NCBI GenBank assembly: GCA_017308255.1
Contig: JAFKFN010000021.1
Span: 1-59,276, forward strand
Reading direction: 5' to 3'
Origin: Altererythrobacter sp.
Lineage (GTDB): Bacteria; Pseudomonadota; Alphaproteobacteria; Sphingomonadales; Sphingomonadaceae
DNA length: 59,276 nucleotides
Shown: positions 42,472 through 51,993 of the stretch, in pieces
Position numbering within the stretch: the first letter of the stretch is position 1
How the letters are laid out: each line of letters starts with the position of its first letter
The notes under the pieces: generated by a model
Databases searched by the model: none
Seen by the model: the letters and a program-made list of their open reading frames with translations, nothing else
Told to the model about the DNA's origin: nothing
Made by a program: the position numbers and the translations under genes

Positions 42472-43353
42472 ATGGAACGCATCCTTTTCGGCGACAACCA
42501 GTTCTTCGGCGTCAACCATATGTCCGAGGAGAAGGCGCGGCAGCAGGCCATGCGTTTCCAGGATGTCGACGCGATCGTCGATGTGCTGCAGTCCGCCTTG
42601 CACGCTGGCGTCGGTGGATTCATGTGCACCACGCACGACAAGATCGAGAAGATCGCTGACCAGGTCCGCGCGGACCCGGCGAAATGGGAAGGCTTCACTT
42701 TTTATCCGGGCATGCCCTACGCCCACAAATACGCCAATGCGGTGACCGAGCTGGGCTATTTCGACGCCATGCGCAAGTTTCTGCCCAAGGAAGGACTGGT
42801 CGATACTGTGCTGCGCGGTTCCAAGGCTGTGCTGGGGCGCGACATCGAATCGTTGATGACCCTGCTGGTCGATGCCGAGATGAAGATGTTCCGCGGGCTC
42901 AAGACTCCGGTCATCTTTTTGCAGAACGTGGTGACCGACCTGATCCTGGGGCTGGGTGTTGGCAATGCCTTCCGCGTCTTTTCCGACCATTTGCGAGAGC
43001 GCTACGATGCGGAGGCCGGCTTCATCACCATGAACCTCCCGAAGCTGCTACCGCTATTGAAGGATGCGGGGCTGGAGAACCCGATCGTCTGCGCGAACGT
43101 CAACAAGATCGCCTTCCGCATGAGCGGCGGCATCGATGGCTATCGCTGCGCCACGGAGCAGTATCCGGCGCGCGTGATCGCCATGTCTGTCCTGGCCTCA
43201 GGCGGCATTCCCCCGCGCGAGGCGATCGAATGGGTCGTGGGGGAGCCTTACGTCCAGTCGATCCTGTTCGGCGCCTCGGGCCGCGCGAATATCGAGAATA
43301 CCGTATCGCTGATCCGCGAGTTCGACGCCGCGAAAGCTGGGGTGGCCGCCTAG
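42472..43353 (+). CDS. Uncharacterised TIM-barrel-like protein of polysaccharide clusters
   Basis: A 293-residue soluble protein beginning MERILFGDNQFFGVNHMSEE with later blocks AGVGGFMCTTHDKI, NPIVCANVNKIAFRMSGG and QSILFGASGRANIENTVSLI. Alternating strand/helix periodicity and the C-terminal phosphate-binding-like block suggest a TIM barrel, loosely like aldo/keto reductases, but no catalytic tetrad is recognised. It begins four bases after the glycosyltransferase gene and ends the rightward run before the leftward TPR gene. Function unknown; a step in sugar precursor synthesis is only a guess. Confidence 0.72.
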   Translation: MERILFGDNQFFGVNHMSEEKARQQAMRFQDVDAIVDVLQSALHAGVGGFMCTTHDKIEKIADQVRADPAKWEGFTFYPGMPYAHKYANAVTELGYFDAMRKFLPKEGLVDTVLRGSKAVLGRDIESLMTLLVDAEMKMFRGLKTPVIFLQNVVTDLILGLGVGNAFRVFSDHLRERYDAEAGFITMNLPKLLPLLKDAGLENPIVCANVNKIAFRMSGGIDGYRCATEQYPARVIAMSVLASGGIPPREAIEWVVGEPYVQSILFGASGRANIENTVSLIREFDAAKAGVAA

Positions 43354-43366
43354 CCGCAGCCCCTCA

Positions 43367-44950
43367 TCAGCGCCACTGCTGCCCGAACAGCGGGTTGGTG
43401 TACCGCTGGCCGGGGGGCAGGTCGATGCTGAAGTCCTTCTTCGCTTTCTCAAGCCCTTCGCGCGCGGTGGCGAGGCAGCCGTTGTCCTTCGCTGCCTCGC
43501 ATGTCTGTGCCAGCAGGCGCCATGAGCTGGGGCGGTGCGGGGCGCGGTTGGTCAGGCGGTCGGCGATGACTTCGGCGGCGTCTTTCCGCCCGGCGTTCAG
43601 TAGCCAGCGAGTGTAGGCGGCGGAAAGCGCGTAATCGTCGGGATGGGCGGCCAGCCCTTCGCGATAGACCCGCACGGCGCCCGCCGCGCGATCCTGCTCG
43701 CCATAGGCGCGCGCGAGGAGCAGATAGCCATCGCTGCTGTCGCGGCATTCGCTGGCGGCCCTTTGCGCGGGCTCGACCGCCGCCACAGGCTTGCCGTTCC
43801 GCAAGTTCCATTCCGCGGCGGCGATCAGCGCATCGCAGTTGGTCTGGTCCTGTCCGATGATACCGGCCGCGGCGGTGATCGATCCCGGTTGATCGGTGAC
43901 GACCGCGATCCGCGCCCGCAGGCCCATCGCGAGGGCATCGCGCGCGTCGCCGAGAAGGGCCTGGGCCACGTCGGGTTTGCCTTGCTCGAGATAATGCTGC
44001 GCGGCCCTGATGCGCGCATTGAGTGCGCCGCCTTGCGCCAGTTGCGCGCGCGCTTCCGGCCGGAGGGGATCGGGATCGTATTCCCGCCACAGGGCGCCCA
44101 GGCGCTGCATGGCGGTGTCGCTTTCGCCGAAACGGCCGAGGATGTCTTCGCCCATCGTCCGCGCCCCCGCCATATCGCCGCTCTTGTAGCGGACATTGGC
44201 TTCGTCGATGGCGAGGTCGATGCTTTGTGGCCGCGCTTGCCGCAGGAGCGAGAACTGTTCGAGCATGATGGGCACGTCACCCGCGTCGCGGGCATTCTCA
44301 AGCAGGGCGGTGGCGATCATCTCGTCATTGCCGATCGTCTCGGCCGCCTTGCGCAGCATGGCCAGGGCTTCCGGCCGATGGCCGGTCAGCGCGAGGACGC
44401 GCGCCTTCAGCACGATGCCGCCCCGATCGCCGGCATCGTTGGCCAGAAGCTGATCCGCCACCTTTGTCGCTTCGGCGTAATCCTTGCGGTCGAGCGCGTT
44501 TATGCCCTTGATGAGCAGCGCGTCGGGCTGGCCGGGAATCATCGTCAGAATCGTTTCGACCGCTTCGCGCGATTGGCGCGTGTCCCCCACGGCCATGCCA
44601 AGCTGGGCCACGGCGAGCAGCGCTTCCGGCTGGCGCGGGTCGATCGCGAGCACGGTGCGATAGGCATCATAGGCGCCGCGCACGTCACCGGCGCGAGACT
44701 TGATTCGGGCGTCGAGCAGCAGGATGTCAACCTGATCGTCGCGCAAGGCCAGTGCCTTTGCCATGGCAAGCCGGGCGCCGGCTATATCCCCTTGATTCAT
44801 CAGGGCTTCCGCGGTCTGCGCTTCCTGATAGGCCGCGGCGGTGTTATCGCCGCAGCCGGCCGTCATCAGGGCGAGTGCCGAAACAAGACACCCCCATCCG
44901 AAAGCTTGCCGCCGCGCCGGCCGCCCGACAAAGAACTGGCTAAGGATCAT
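43367..44950 (-). CDS. TPR-repeat lipoprotein (PrsT-like)
   Basis: A 527-residue protein with a signal peptide ending in a lipobox (MTAGC, Cys33) and then a nearly continuous array of tetratricopeptide-type helical pairs, for example AEALMNQGDIAGARLAMAKALAL, GDVRGAYDAYRTVLAIDPRQPEA and HRPEALAMLRKAAE. It resembles the PrsT family of TPR proteins found next to exosortase/exopolysaccharide loci. Such proteins are thought to scaffold export or assembly at the envelope. It is divergent from the Wza-like gene across only 66 bases, so the two promoters are back to back. Confidence 0.8.
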   Translation of the reverse strand: MILSQFFVGRPARRQAFGWGCLVSALALMTAGCGDNTAAAYQEAQTAEALMNQGDIAGARLAMAKALALRDDQVDILLLDARIKSRAGDVRGAYDAYRTVLAIDPRQPEALLAVAQLGMAVGDTRQSREAVETILTMIPGQPDALLIKGINALDRKDYAEATKVADQLLANDAGDRGGIVLKARVLALTGHRPEALAMLRKAAETIGNDEMIATALLENARDAGDVPIMLEQFSLLRQARPQSIDLAIDEANVRYKSGDMAGARTMGEDILGRFGESDTAMQRLGALWREYDPDPLRPEARAQLAQGGALNARIRAAQHYLEQGKPDVAQALLGDARDALAMGLRARIAVVTDQPGSITAAAGIIGQDQTNCDALIAAAEWNLRNGKPVAAVEPAQRAASECRDSSDGYLLLARAYGEQDRAAGAVRVYREGLAAHPDDYALSAAYTRWLLNAGRKDAAEVIADRLTNRAPHRPSSWRLLAQTCEAAKDNGCLATAREGLEKAKKDFSIDLPPGQRYTNPLFGQQWR

Positions 44951-45016
44951 AGGCCTGCTAATTAATGGCGCGGGTCTTTCAGTAAACTGTTAAGAGCAAG
45001 GAGCTATTCGACGGCT

Positions 45017-45703
45017 ATGTCGCAACGACACCGTTCCGCAGGCAAGGTTTTGCTCGGGTGCGCTCTCGCTCTCGGTCTGCCCGTTGCCGCCTCCGCGCAG
45101 GCCGGGCAGGCTTCCGCCGCCGCGGGGGCGCCCGCTCCGGCCCAGGCCCCGAGCCAGAATCCGGCCGCGACAGCCGCGCAACCCACGCCCGCCGTATCGT
45201 CGTATCGCATCAATCCGGGCGACCAGATCGAGATCTACGTGTGGGGGGAAGAACGGTTGCAGCGGGCGCTTCGCGTGCTGCCCGACGGCACGATCGCCTT
45301 TCCCCTGGTCGGCCAGTTGAAAGTGGCGGGGCATCTGCCGCAAGAAGTGGAGCAGATGGTCAGCGCCCGGCTGCAAAGTCAGTATCGGGGCGAGGTTCCG
45401 TTCGTGACCGTGTCGATCAGCGCGCCGGACGGCATGCAGTTCTCGGTCCTCGGCAAAGTGCGTTCGCCGGGATCCTTCAGCGCGGGCCGTTACGTCAACG
45501 TGCTCGATGCGCTGAGCCTGGCGGGCGGCCCGGCGGAGTTCGCCAACCTGGGGAGGATCCTGGTGATCTCCCGGCGCGGCGACCAATTGACGACCACCAC
45601 GGTGCGGCTGGATGATCTGTTCAAGGGCGGCGCCAGTACGCGGGATGTCCAACAGGCGAATATCGTCCAGATCATGCCTGGCGATATCGTGATCGTGCCA
45701 TGA
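45017..45703 (+). CDS. Polysaccharide export protein (Wza/EpsE-like)
   Basis: A 228-residue exported protein: signal peptide about 1-28 (LLGCALALGLPVAASAQA), an Ala/Pro-rich linker, the polysaccharide-export (PES) domain YRINPGDQIEIYVWGEERL and DGTIAFPLVGQLKVAG, then a SLBB-type domain (VLGKVRSPGSFSAGRYVNVLDALSLAGG). It is short compared with E. coli Wza and fits the compact exporters of exosortase-linked loci; whether the LLGC in the signal acts as a lipobox is uncertain. It leads a four-gene block with the beta-barrel, Wzz-like and kinase genes, each overlapping the next. Confidence 0.9.
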   Translation: MSQRHRSAGKVLLGCALALGLPVAASAQAGQASAAAGAPAPAQAPSQNPAATAAQPTPAVSSYRINPGDQIEIYVWGEERLQRALRVLPDGTIAFPLVGQLKVAGHLPQEVEQMVSARLQSQYRGEVPFVTVSISAPDGMQFSVLGKVRSPGSFSAGRYVNVLDALSLAGGPAEFANLGRILVISRRGDQLTTTTVRLDDLFKGGASTRDVQQANIVQIMPGDIVIVP

Positions 45704-46935
45704 GCCGCCGCGTGCGAACTGGCCGGCGCCTTGCCGCGATCGCCCTCACCGGCTGTGCGCTGGTGTGCACTGGCGCTATCGCCTCGCCCGCCGGCGCCCA
45801 GGCGCTGACTCAGGAAGTGGCAGTGCGCCTCGGCGGCGAAGTTGCCACCAATCCTTATCTCGACGAGAGCGATTCGGGCGTGACCGTGGCGGGCACGGCG
45901 GAGGTTCGCCCGCGCCTCTCGTTCGACAACTCGGTCACGCGCTTCGATCTCGAAGCCTTCGCGCAAGGCCGTGCCTATGCCGACAAGTACGATTTCGAGG
46001 ACAACTATGGCGTCGCGGCCAGCGTGAGCCAGAGGATGTCGGACCGGCTGAGCCTTTCGCTGAATGGCAGCGTCGATTCGACCGTCGCCCAAGGCGGCCA
46101 GGGATGGTGGAGCGGCATTGGCGGCGGTGTTGAAGGCCCAACCTTTCCCCAAGTGCCGGGCGACGTCACCGTCCTGGGCCGGCGCGGGCGCACCACGTCG
46201 ATAGCGGGCAGCGCCCGCGCCGACTATTCGATCGACGCCTATAACCAGATTTCCGTCAACGGCGGCTATCGCACGATGTCCCTGACGCAGCCTGGGGCGT
46301 CCGAATATTCCGTCGCGAACGTGGGGGCCCAGTACAACCGGGTCATCTCCGAGCGGACGAGCGTGGGATTGGTCGCCGGGTATCGCCTGTTCGACTACAA
46401 GGATTCCGCGCTGGCCGATGCGCGCAGTCTCTCGTTGCTCGGCTCAATCTCGCTCGTGCTCGCCGAGGCTTGGACGCTGGAGGCATCCGCCGGTGTCGAG
46501 CGGACGCGCAACGAGCAGACCTTGTTGAGCCCGGCCTTCACGCACACCGGCTTCACCGCCTCGGCAAGCCTGTGCCGGCGCGATTCGCGTGAGAGCATCT
46601 GTCTGGATTACAGCCGCCAGTCGGAGCCCACGTCTTTCGCGGGTATCCGCACGTCCGACTTGCTGGGCCTTGCCTACAGCCGGCAGTTGACGCCCTATGA
46701 CAGCTTCACGCTGGGGGCCAACTATTCGCACAGCGGCGGGCTGGGCACGGGGCCGGGCAACATTCCGCCGACGACTCTCGCCGGCGTTCGCGGCGGCCTC
46801 GATCATCGGTTCAGCCAGCGCCTGAGCGGCTATGTCGAAGCTTCGCTCGATCGGCTGCGGCGGCGCGATATTTCCATCGATCCGCGCGCGCGCCTTGGCG
46901 TCGGCATCCGTTATCTATTCGGGAGGATAGGGTGA
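45700..46935 (+). CDS. Outer-membrane beta-barrel protein of the exopolysaccharide export system
   Basis: A 411-residue protein with a signal peptide (about 1-35, ending GAQA) and repeated amphipathic strands ending in aromatic residues, closing with RLGVGIRYLFGRIG, typical of an outer-membrane barrel. Proteins of this type occur beside Wza-like exporters in exosortase/exopolysaccharide loci and may be the outer-membrane conduit. It overlaps the exporter gene (ATGA) and the Wzz-like gene (GTGA). Other than the beta-barrel pattern, no catalytic motif is seen. Confidence 0.82.
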   Translation: MSRRVRTGRRLAAIALTGCALVCTGAIASPAGAQALTQEVAVRLGGEVATNPYLDESDSGVTVAGTAEVRPRLSFDNSVTRFDLEAFAQGRAYADKYDFEDNYGVAASVSQRMSDRLSLSLNGSVDSTVAQGGQGWWSGIGGGVEGPTFPQVPGDVTVLGRRGRTTSIAGSARADYSIDAYNQISVNGGYRTMSLTQPGASEYSVANVGAQYNRVISERTSVGLVAGYRLFDYKDSALADARSLSLLGSISLVLAEAWTLEASAGVERTRNEQTLLSPAFTHTGFTASASLCRRDSRESICLDYSRQSEPTSFAGIRTSDLLGLAYSRQLTPYDSFTLGANYSHSGGLGTGPGNIPPTTLAGVRGGLDHRFSQRLSGYVEASLDRLRRRDISIDPRARLGVGIRYLFGRIG

Positions 46936-48425
46936 GCGCCCAGGACCCGCAGGAAGAAGCGACCGGCGGCAGCATCGGCGCGCTGATCGCGCAGCTGCCT
47001 TCGATCCTCTGGCAGCGTCGCTGGTTCATCATTGTTCCGGCCGTGCTGGCGCTCGTCGGAGCGACCGCCACGGCTTTCCTGCTGCCGACGAAATACGAGT
47101 CCTCGGCGGTGATGATCGTGCAATCGCCGAGCTTGCCGCAAGACGTGATCGGCACCGGATCGAATTCCGCTATCGACCGGCGGCTGGAGGCGATCCGTCA
47201 GCAGATCGTCAATCGCCCGGCCTTGCTGTCCATGATCGAGGCCGACCAGCTCTATCCTAACGAGCGCCGTTCCGACCCGCTTTCCGAAGTGATCGAAACG
47301 ATGCGGGATGCCATCACGCTGGTGCCGGAAAAGATCGATCTCGGTCCCGGTGAGAAGGACAACACGATCTCTGTCCGGCTCTCTTTCACTTATGAGGACC
47401 CGGTGAAGGCGCAGCGGGTGACGCAGGCGCTGATGGAACGGATCGTCGAGGTCAATTCGACATCCAACACCGAGCAGGCGGTCCAGACGGTGCAGTTCCT
47501 GACGGAGCAGCAGGCGAACGTCCAGCAACAGATCAAGGACGTCGAAGGGCAGATTTCCGCGCTCAATGCTCGTTTCGGCGGTGTCCTGGCCGCGGCCGGC
47601 AATCCGGTGATCGCCGGCAACGGGACCAGCTTCGACGTGCAGATCGCCGCCCTGGAACGGGAGAACGCGACCCTGCGCACACAGCGCCAGACACTGGCCA
47701 CGGCCGATACGCGCGACCCCGCGGTGGTCGCGGCGGAAGCGCAGCTGGCCGCCGTGCGGGCGATCTACAGCGACAACCATCCTGACGTGGTCCTGGCCCG
47801 CAGCCGCCTTGCCGAGGCGGAACAGCTGGCCAAGAGCAATGTCGCCAAGCTGCCTACCGAGAATATCGACACCCAGATCGCCTTCAACGAACGCCAGATC
47901 GCCCAGCTTCGCGCCGCGAAGTCCAATGAAACCGCGCAAGTCGCCTCGGTCCTGGCCGAGCGGTCGCGCGCTCCGGCGGTGCAGCAGCAGGCGGCGCAGC
48001 TTCAGCAGAAGCTGCAGGGGTTCTACGATCAGTACGAGGGCATCTCGCAGCGCCTGCTGGCCGCCAGGGCCGGTGCGCGGGCCGATGAAGAGCAGCTGGG
48101 CGAGCGGCTGCTGGTGGTGGACCCGCCGGTGGTGCCGGACAAGCCCGCCTCGCCCAATCGTCCGCTGATCCTCGCCCTGGGTATCGCGGCCGGCCTGGCG
48201 CTCGGCTTTATCCTTGCCATGGCGGTGGAACTGTTCCTGCGCCCCGTGCGCGATCCCAAGGCCATCGCCGCTATCACCGGGGCGCGGCCCCTGGCGATGG
48301 TGCCGGTCATCACGCATGAGCGGCGCAAGCCGCGTCGGAACGACAAGGGCCGCCGGCGGTTCTTGCGGCGCAAACGCCGCACGGCGGCTGAAACAGAGCC
48401 GGAAGGTCTGATTGAAAATGGCTGA
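46932..48425 (+). CDS. Polysaccharide chain-length determinant (Wzz/GumC-like)
   Basis: A 497-residue inner-membrane protein with flanking transmembrane helices (about 32-52 and 412-435) and a long periplasmic part rich in coiled coil (VQQQIKDVEGQISALNARF, SRLAEAEQLAKSNVAKL, PAVQQQAAQLQQKLQ). The C-terminal cytoplasmic tail is basic and lacks a kinase; the kinase is a separate gene downstream. It would control polymer length and bridge to the exporter. The start is a GTG overlapping the barrel gene. Confidence 0.9.
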   Translation: MSAQDPQEEATGGSIGALIAQLPSILWQRRWFIIVPAVLALVGATATAFLLPTKYESSAVMIVQSPSLPQDVIGTGSNSAIDRRLEAIRQQIVNRPALLSMIEADQLYPNERRSDPLSEVIETMRDAITLVPEKIDLGPGEKDNTISVRLSFTYEDPVKAQRVTQALMERIVEVNSTSNTEQAVQTVQFLTEQQANVQQQIKDVEGQISALNARFGGVLAAAGNPVIAGNGTSFDVQIAALERENATLRTQRQTLATADTRDPAVVAAEAQLAAVRAIYSDNHPDVVLARSRLAEAEQLAKSNVAKLPTENIDTQIAFNERQIAQLRAAKSNETAQVASVLAERSRAPAVQQQAAQLQQKLQGFYDQYEGISQRLLAARAGARADEEQLGERLLVVDPPVVPDKPASPNRPLILALGIAAGLALGFILAMAVELFLRPVRDPKAIAAITGARPLAMVPVITHERRKPRRNDKGRRRFLRRKRRTAAETEPEGLIENG

Positions 48426-49209
48426 TATGGACAGTCGGGCTCACGGCTCCAGCTACACTTTCCTGCCGGGCGGCATACCGGCCGTCGAACTGTCGGCGGA
48501 AGAGCTGAAGGACCGGCTGATCGTCGGCTTCGACAGCGCCGATGGGCGGTCGCGCGCGTTCAACCTGCTGCGCACGCAAGTGACGAAGCTGATCGACGCG
48601 CACGGCTGGAAGATGCTGGGCGTGACCAGCGCCACCCCCGCGGCAGGCAAGAGCTTCACCTCGATAAATCTTGCTGCGGCCCTGTCGCGCGCGGGTAGCC
48701 GCACGGTGATCCTGTGCGATCTGGACATGCGGCGCGGCTCGGTGATCAAGCAGATGGGCGTCGAGGTGAAAGTCACCCTGGACGACTATCTCCACGGCAA
48801 GCGCGACGATTGGCGCGAGGCGCTGTTCCGCGTGAACAACGACAGGCTGGTTGTCCTGCCGACCCGCGCGGGCCTGCGCGATTCGAGCGAGATGCTCACC
48901 AGCGCGCGATTTGGCACGCTGATGGCGGACCTGCGCGCGCTGAGCCGCGATTATATCGTGCTGTGCGACCTGCCGCCGGTCTTCGCCAACGACGATGCGA
49001 TGCTGACGATGAGTCATCTCGACGCCTATCTGCTGATTGTCGACCATGGCCGTACGACTGCCCGGCAGATCGACGAATCGCTGGCGCTCATGGCGCCCGC
49101 GCAATGCATCGGCACCGTGCTCAACCGCTATCAGGGCGGGCTCGCCGATGCCTATGGCTATGGCTACGGCGATACCTATGGCCTGAAGGACTACGGCGCC
49201 CAGGCCTGA
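48418..49209 (+). CDS. Tyrosine-protein autokinase of the exopolysaccharide system (CpsD/Wzc-kinase type)
   Basis: A 263-residue cytoplasmic P-loop ATPase: Walker A SATPAAGKSF (71-80, with K78), Walker A' ILCDLDMRRGS, Walker B-like IVLCDLPPVF. The C-terminus is Tyr-rich (YGYGYGDTYGLKDYG), the usual autophosphorylation cluster of bacterial tyrosine kinases. It should work with the Wzz-like protein to regulate polymerisation and export. The ATG at 48418 overlaps the Wzz-like stop; a TTG six bases earlier is also possible. Confidence 0.9.
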   Translation: MADMDSRAHGSSYTFLPGGIPAVELSAEELKDRLIVGFDSADGRSRAFNLLRTQVTKLIDAHGWKMLGVTSATPAAGKSFTSINLAAALSRAGSRTVILCDLDMRRGSVIKQMGVEVKVTLDDYLHGKRDDWREALFRVNNDRLVVLPTRAGLRDSSEMLTSARFGTLMADLRALSRDYIVLCDLPPVFANDDAMLTMSHLDAYLLIVDHGRTTARQIDESLALMAPAQCIGTVLNRYQGGLADAYGYGYGDTYGLKDYGAQA

Positions 49210-49239
49210 TCGCCGCGCCCGCCGGTCAGGCCCGCTGGA

Positions 49240-50283
49240 TCAATCTGCCAGCAAGGTCGAATTGGAGCCCCGCACGGTGAGCTCGCCGTGCTGCCGATCG
49301 GCCTGCAACGTCGGCGATGGCTGTTCGGCGGCGATCGTGCCGGAACGGTCGGCTTGCAGCGTGGCCCCGGCGGCGGGGCCGGCCGGAAGGCCGTTGCTGC
49401 CCCCCAGGACGGACATCGGTTCGATGCGGGGGGCGCCCGTGCCATCGTCCGCCGGCGTCGCCACCAGGGGAACGGCGGCCAGGGCCGGGGCATACTCGTC
49501 CGCGAAATCGTATTTCGCCTGGAAAGCGGCAAGGCCGCCCCCCTGCCGGGGCAGCGTGTAGAAGATGTGGCTGCCGATCAGCGTCACCTTGTCCAGCGAC
49601 GAGGCCCAGTAGGGGACAACGTAAGTCGCATGATAATGCGTGGAAAGGCCGACGGGCGCTTCGACCCAGCCGGACAGCGCCGCAAGCGCAACCTTGCGCG
49701 CCCGCGCCCAGCCATCGCGCGAAGGCTGGCGCAGCAGGCTGCCGTCGCAGGTGAAGGTGAATTGGCATCCGGTGGGCAGTTCGGCGCCCTGGTAGACCAC
49801 GCCGCACACGCTATGCGGAAAGCCTGGATGCCGCACCCGATTCAGCACCACTTGCGCCACGGCGCGCTGGCCCGGATCGGGTTCGGAAGCGGCCTCGTAA
49901 TAAACGGCCTGGGTCAGGCAATCGAGCGCGGACTGGAAGCGCGGATCGGCGCGAAACGAATCCTTGACGGTGAACGGCCGGGCGGCGGTGATCGTCTGCA
50001 CCTCGGCCCCGCGCAAGCCGTTGAGCCGTTCGGCCTCCTCGCGCGAGATGGGCATCACTTCGGTGGCCAGCGCGATCCTGGGAATCGCCGCCGGTGGATC
50101 GTGCGAAAGCTCGGATTGGTCGCGCGGGGCGGATAGTCCGGGCAGGCCCGGGCCGGACTGCAAGTAATAGCCGGCAGCGAACAAAAGGATCACGGTCGCC
50201 AGTGCGATAAGCACCGGCCGGTTTATCCTGCGGCGGCGCCTGCGCATGCGGCGCGGAAGCTCGGTTTCGGTCAACGGCAGCAT
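49240..50283 (-). CDS. Cell wall hydrolase, SleB domain
   Basis: A 347-residue protein with a basic N-terminus (RRMRRRRRR), one membrane helix (about 23-42), and a Hydrolase_2/SleB domain (about 118-225: CLTQAVYYEAASEPDPGQRAVAQVVLNRVRHPGFPHSVCGVVYQG, then CQFTFTCDG), with Glu in YYEA as the presumed catalytic residue. Such enzymes cleave peptidoglycan and are common in sphingomonads. The C-terminal third is disordered-looking and Ala/Gly-rich. It converges on the tyrosine kinase gene. Confidence 0.87.
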   Translation of the reverse strand: MLPLTETELPRRMRRRRRRINRPVLIALATVILLFAAGYYLQSGPGLPGLSAPRDQSELSHDPPAAIPRIALATEVMPISREEAERLNGLRGAEVQTITAARPFTVKDSFRADPRFQSALDCLTQAVYYEAASEPDPGQRAVAQVVLNRVRHPGFPHSVCGVVYQGAELPTGCQFTFTCDGSLLRQPSRDGWARARKVALAALSGWVEAPVGLSTHYHATYVVPYWASSLDKVTLIGSHIFYTLPRQGGGLAAFQAKYDFADEYAPALAAVPLVATPADDGTGAPRIEPMSVLGGSNGLPAGPAAGATLQADRSGTIAAEQPSPTLQADRQHGELTVRGSNSTLLAD

Positions 50284-50311
50284 CGTTTTCGCGCCTTGGG
50301 AGCGCTAGGGC

Positions 50312-50590
50312 CTATTCGCCCCGGCCATCTCCCTGCGAACCGCCGCGCAGGAAATCCGCGGGCGGCCACTTCAGCACCTTGTAGACATAGGCCGCCACGA
50401 GGACGAGGCAGATCGCCGCGATGACATCGGAATAGTTGTTGCCGATGTAGTTGGCGATCGCACAGCCGGCGGCCGGCACCAGATATTGCGCCAGATGATC
50501 GACCGGCTTTTCCTGCGTGGACCGGTTGAGCATGAGCACGACGAGGCCACCAAAGGCGATGACCGTAAGCCAATCCCAGATCGTTTCCAT
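50312..50590 (-). CDS. Small membrane protein, probable XrtV sorting-system accessory protein
   Basis: A 92-residue protein with two to three hydrophobic helices (about 8-22, 36-50 and 55-72), beginning METIWDWLTVIAFGGLVVLM and containing DHLAQYLVPAAGCAIANYIGN. The pattern resembles small proteins recorded as accessory to exosortase V systems; this is by recollection. The ATG at 50590 follows AGGAAC; the open frame upstream to 50704 would add 38 hydrophilic residues without family resemblance. It lies 28 bases downstream-convergent from nothing else and precedes the SleB gene on the same strand. Confidence 0.65.
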   Translation of the reverse strand: METIWDWLTVIAFGGLVVLMLNRSTQEKPVDHLAQYLVPAAGCAIANYIGNNYSDVIAAICLVLVAAYVYKVLKWPPADFLRGGSQGDGRGE

Positions 50591-50856
50591 GCTCGTTCCT
50601 ATCTGCCCGCCTGTCGCCGGGTGCAACCATTCCGATGGCCGGCTTCCGCCTGCTTCGGCCCACGCCAGTCCGCGTGTTCGCCCCGCGCGAAGCGGAGCCT
50701 TCATAATTGCAGATACATGACCGAAGCGAAAGCGCCTAAGGCCCCGGTTGCGGCGTGCCGATCCGACACAACCGGCGTGTGGGGCCTATTTGGGGGAATG
50801 GCATGGGCCCAAGGTCCTGCTATCCCGCAGTGATGAGGGCAGGGCAGGGCAGGGCG

Positions 50857-51993
50857 ATGAAGGCCAGCGAAACGGCGAAAATTGCGCAGCAGGGCGATCG
50901 GCCGCTGCGTTTCCTGTTCGCGCTGCCGGGCTTCCATGCCGAGGATCGCGGTGCGGAAGTGGCGCTGCTGGCGGTTGCCGACCAGCTCGCCCGCTCCGGC
51001 GATCAGGTCACGGTCATAGGCACCGGCCCCGATCGCCCTGCCGCCGCTTACACCTATCGCCGGATCGCCGCGATCGGCCGGCGCCGGCTCGAATGGTTGC
51101 CGCATATTCCGTTCTTCCGTTCGGAAACGGCGTGGGAAGACGCCACATTCGCATTCAACCTGCGGCGCGCCTATCGGCCCGCGGATTTCGATGTGACGGT
51201 GACGTGCAACTATCCCTTCACGCACTGGACCCTGCGCCGCGCCGGGGGAGCCGCGGCGGCGCCGCTGCACCTGTTCGTGACGCAGAACGGCGACTGGCCG
51301 GCTTTCAGCGACAAGGCGGAGTTCAAATACTTTTCCTGCGATGGACTGGTCTGCACCAATCCCGATTACCAGGAGCGTAATCGAGAGCGCTGGCGCACGG
51401 CGCTGATCCCGAATGGGATCGATCCCGCGCGCTTCGCCGGCGTGCAAGGCGATCGTGCGGCTTTCGGCCTGCCCGAAGGAACGCCAGTCGTGCTGATGGT
51501 CAGCGCCCTGATCGAAAGCAAGCGCGTGCCGGACGGAATGCGCGCGGTTGCCGCCTTGCCGGGAGTCCATTTCGCGGTGGCGGGAGACGGGCCGCTGCGC
51601 GACGAGGTTGAGCAGCTGGCGGCGGACATACTTCCCGGGCGGTTCACCCGGCTGACGCTCCCGGCGGATCGGATGCCCGCGCTTTATCGCTCGGCCGATG
51701 CCTTCCTGCACATGTCGTTGCAGGAATCGTTCGGCAACGTCTTCGTCGAAGCGATGGCCGCCGGCCTGCCGATCGTGGGCCACGACAGCAGCCGATTGCG
51801 CTGGATCGTCGGCGAACGGGATACCTTGTGCGATACCGAGAAGGGCGAAGCCCTGACGGCAGCGATCGGCCGCGCCCTCGCGATCGGCCAGGGCCAAGCT
51901 GACCCGCGCGCCCAGGCCTTTGCATGGCCGGAGATCGCTGTGCAATATCGCGCCTTCGCCGCTGAACTCATGGCTGGGCAAACAGCGGCATGA
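50857..51993 (+). CDS. Family 4 glycosyltransferase
   Basis: About 378 residues with GT-B features: N-terminal FLFALPGFHAEDRGAEVALLAVADQL, a linker with LIPNGIDPARF, the donor domain VLMVSALIESKRVPDGMRAVAAL, and the EX7E-type segment SLQESFGNVFVEAMAAGLPIVGHDSS. The likely role is sugar addition in polysaccharide synthesis. The start is placed at the ATG at 50857; ATG 50833 is also possible, and neither has a strong ribosome binding site. It overlaps the next glycosyltransferase gene (ATGA). Confidence 0.85.
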   Translation: MKASETAKIAQQGDRPLRFLFALPGFHAEDRGAEVALLAVADQLARSGDQVTVIGTGPDRPAAAYTYRRIAAIGRRRLEWLPHIPFFRSETAWEDATFAFNLRRAYRPADFDVTVTCNYPFTHWTLRRAGGAAAAPLHLFVTQNGDWPAFSDKAEFKYFSCDGLVCTNPDYQERNRERWRTALIPNGIDPARFAGVQGDRAAFGLPEGTPVVLMVSALIESKRVPDGMRAVAALPGVHFAVAGDGPLRDEVEQLAADILPGRFTRLTLPADRMPALYRSADAFLHMSLQESFGNVFVEAMAAGLPIVGHDSSRLRWIVGERDTLCDTEKGEALTAAIGRALAIGQGQADPRAQAFAWPEIAVQYRAFAAELMAGQTAA

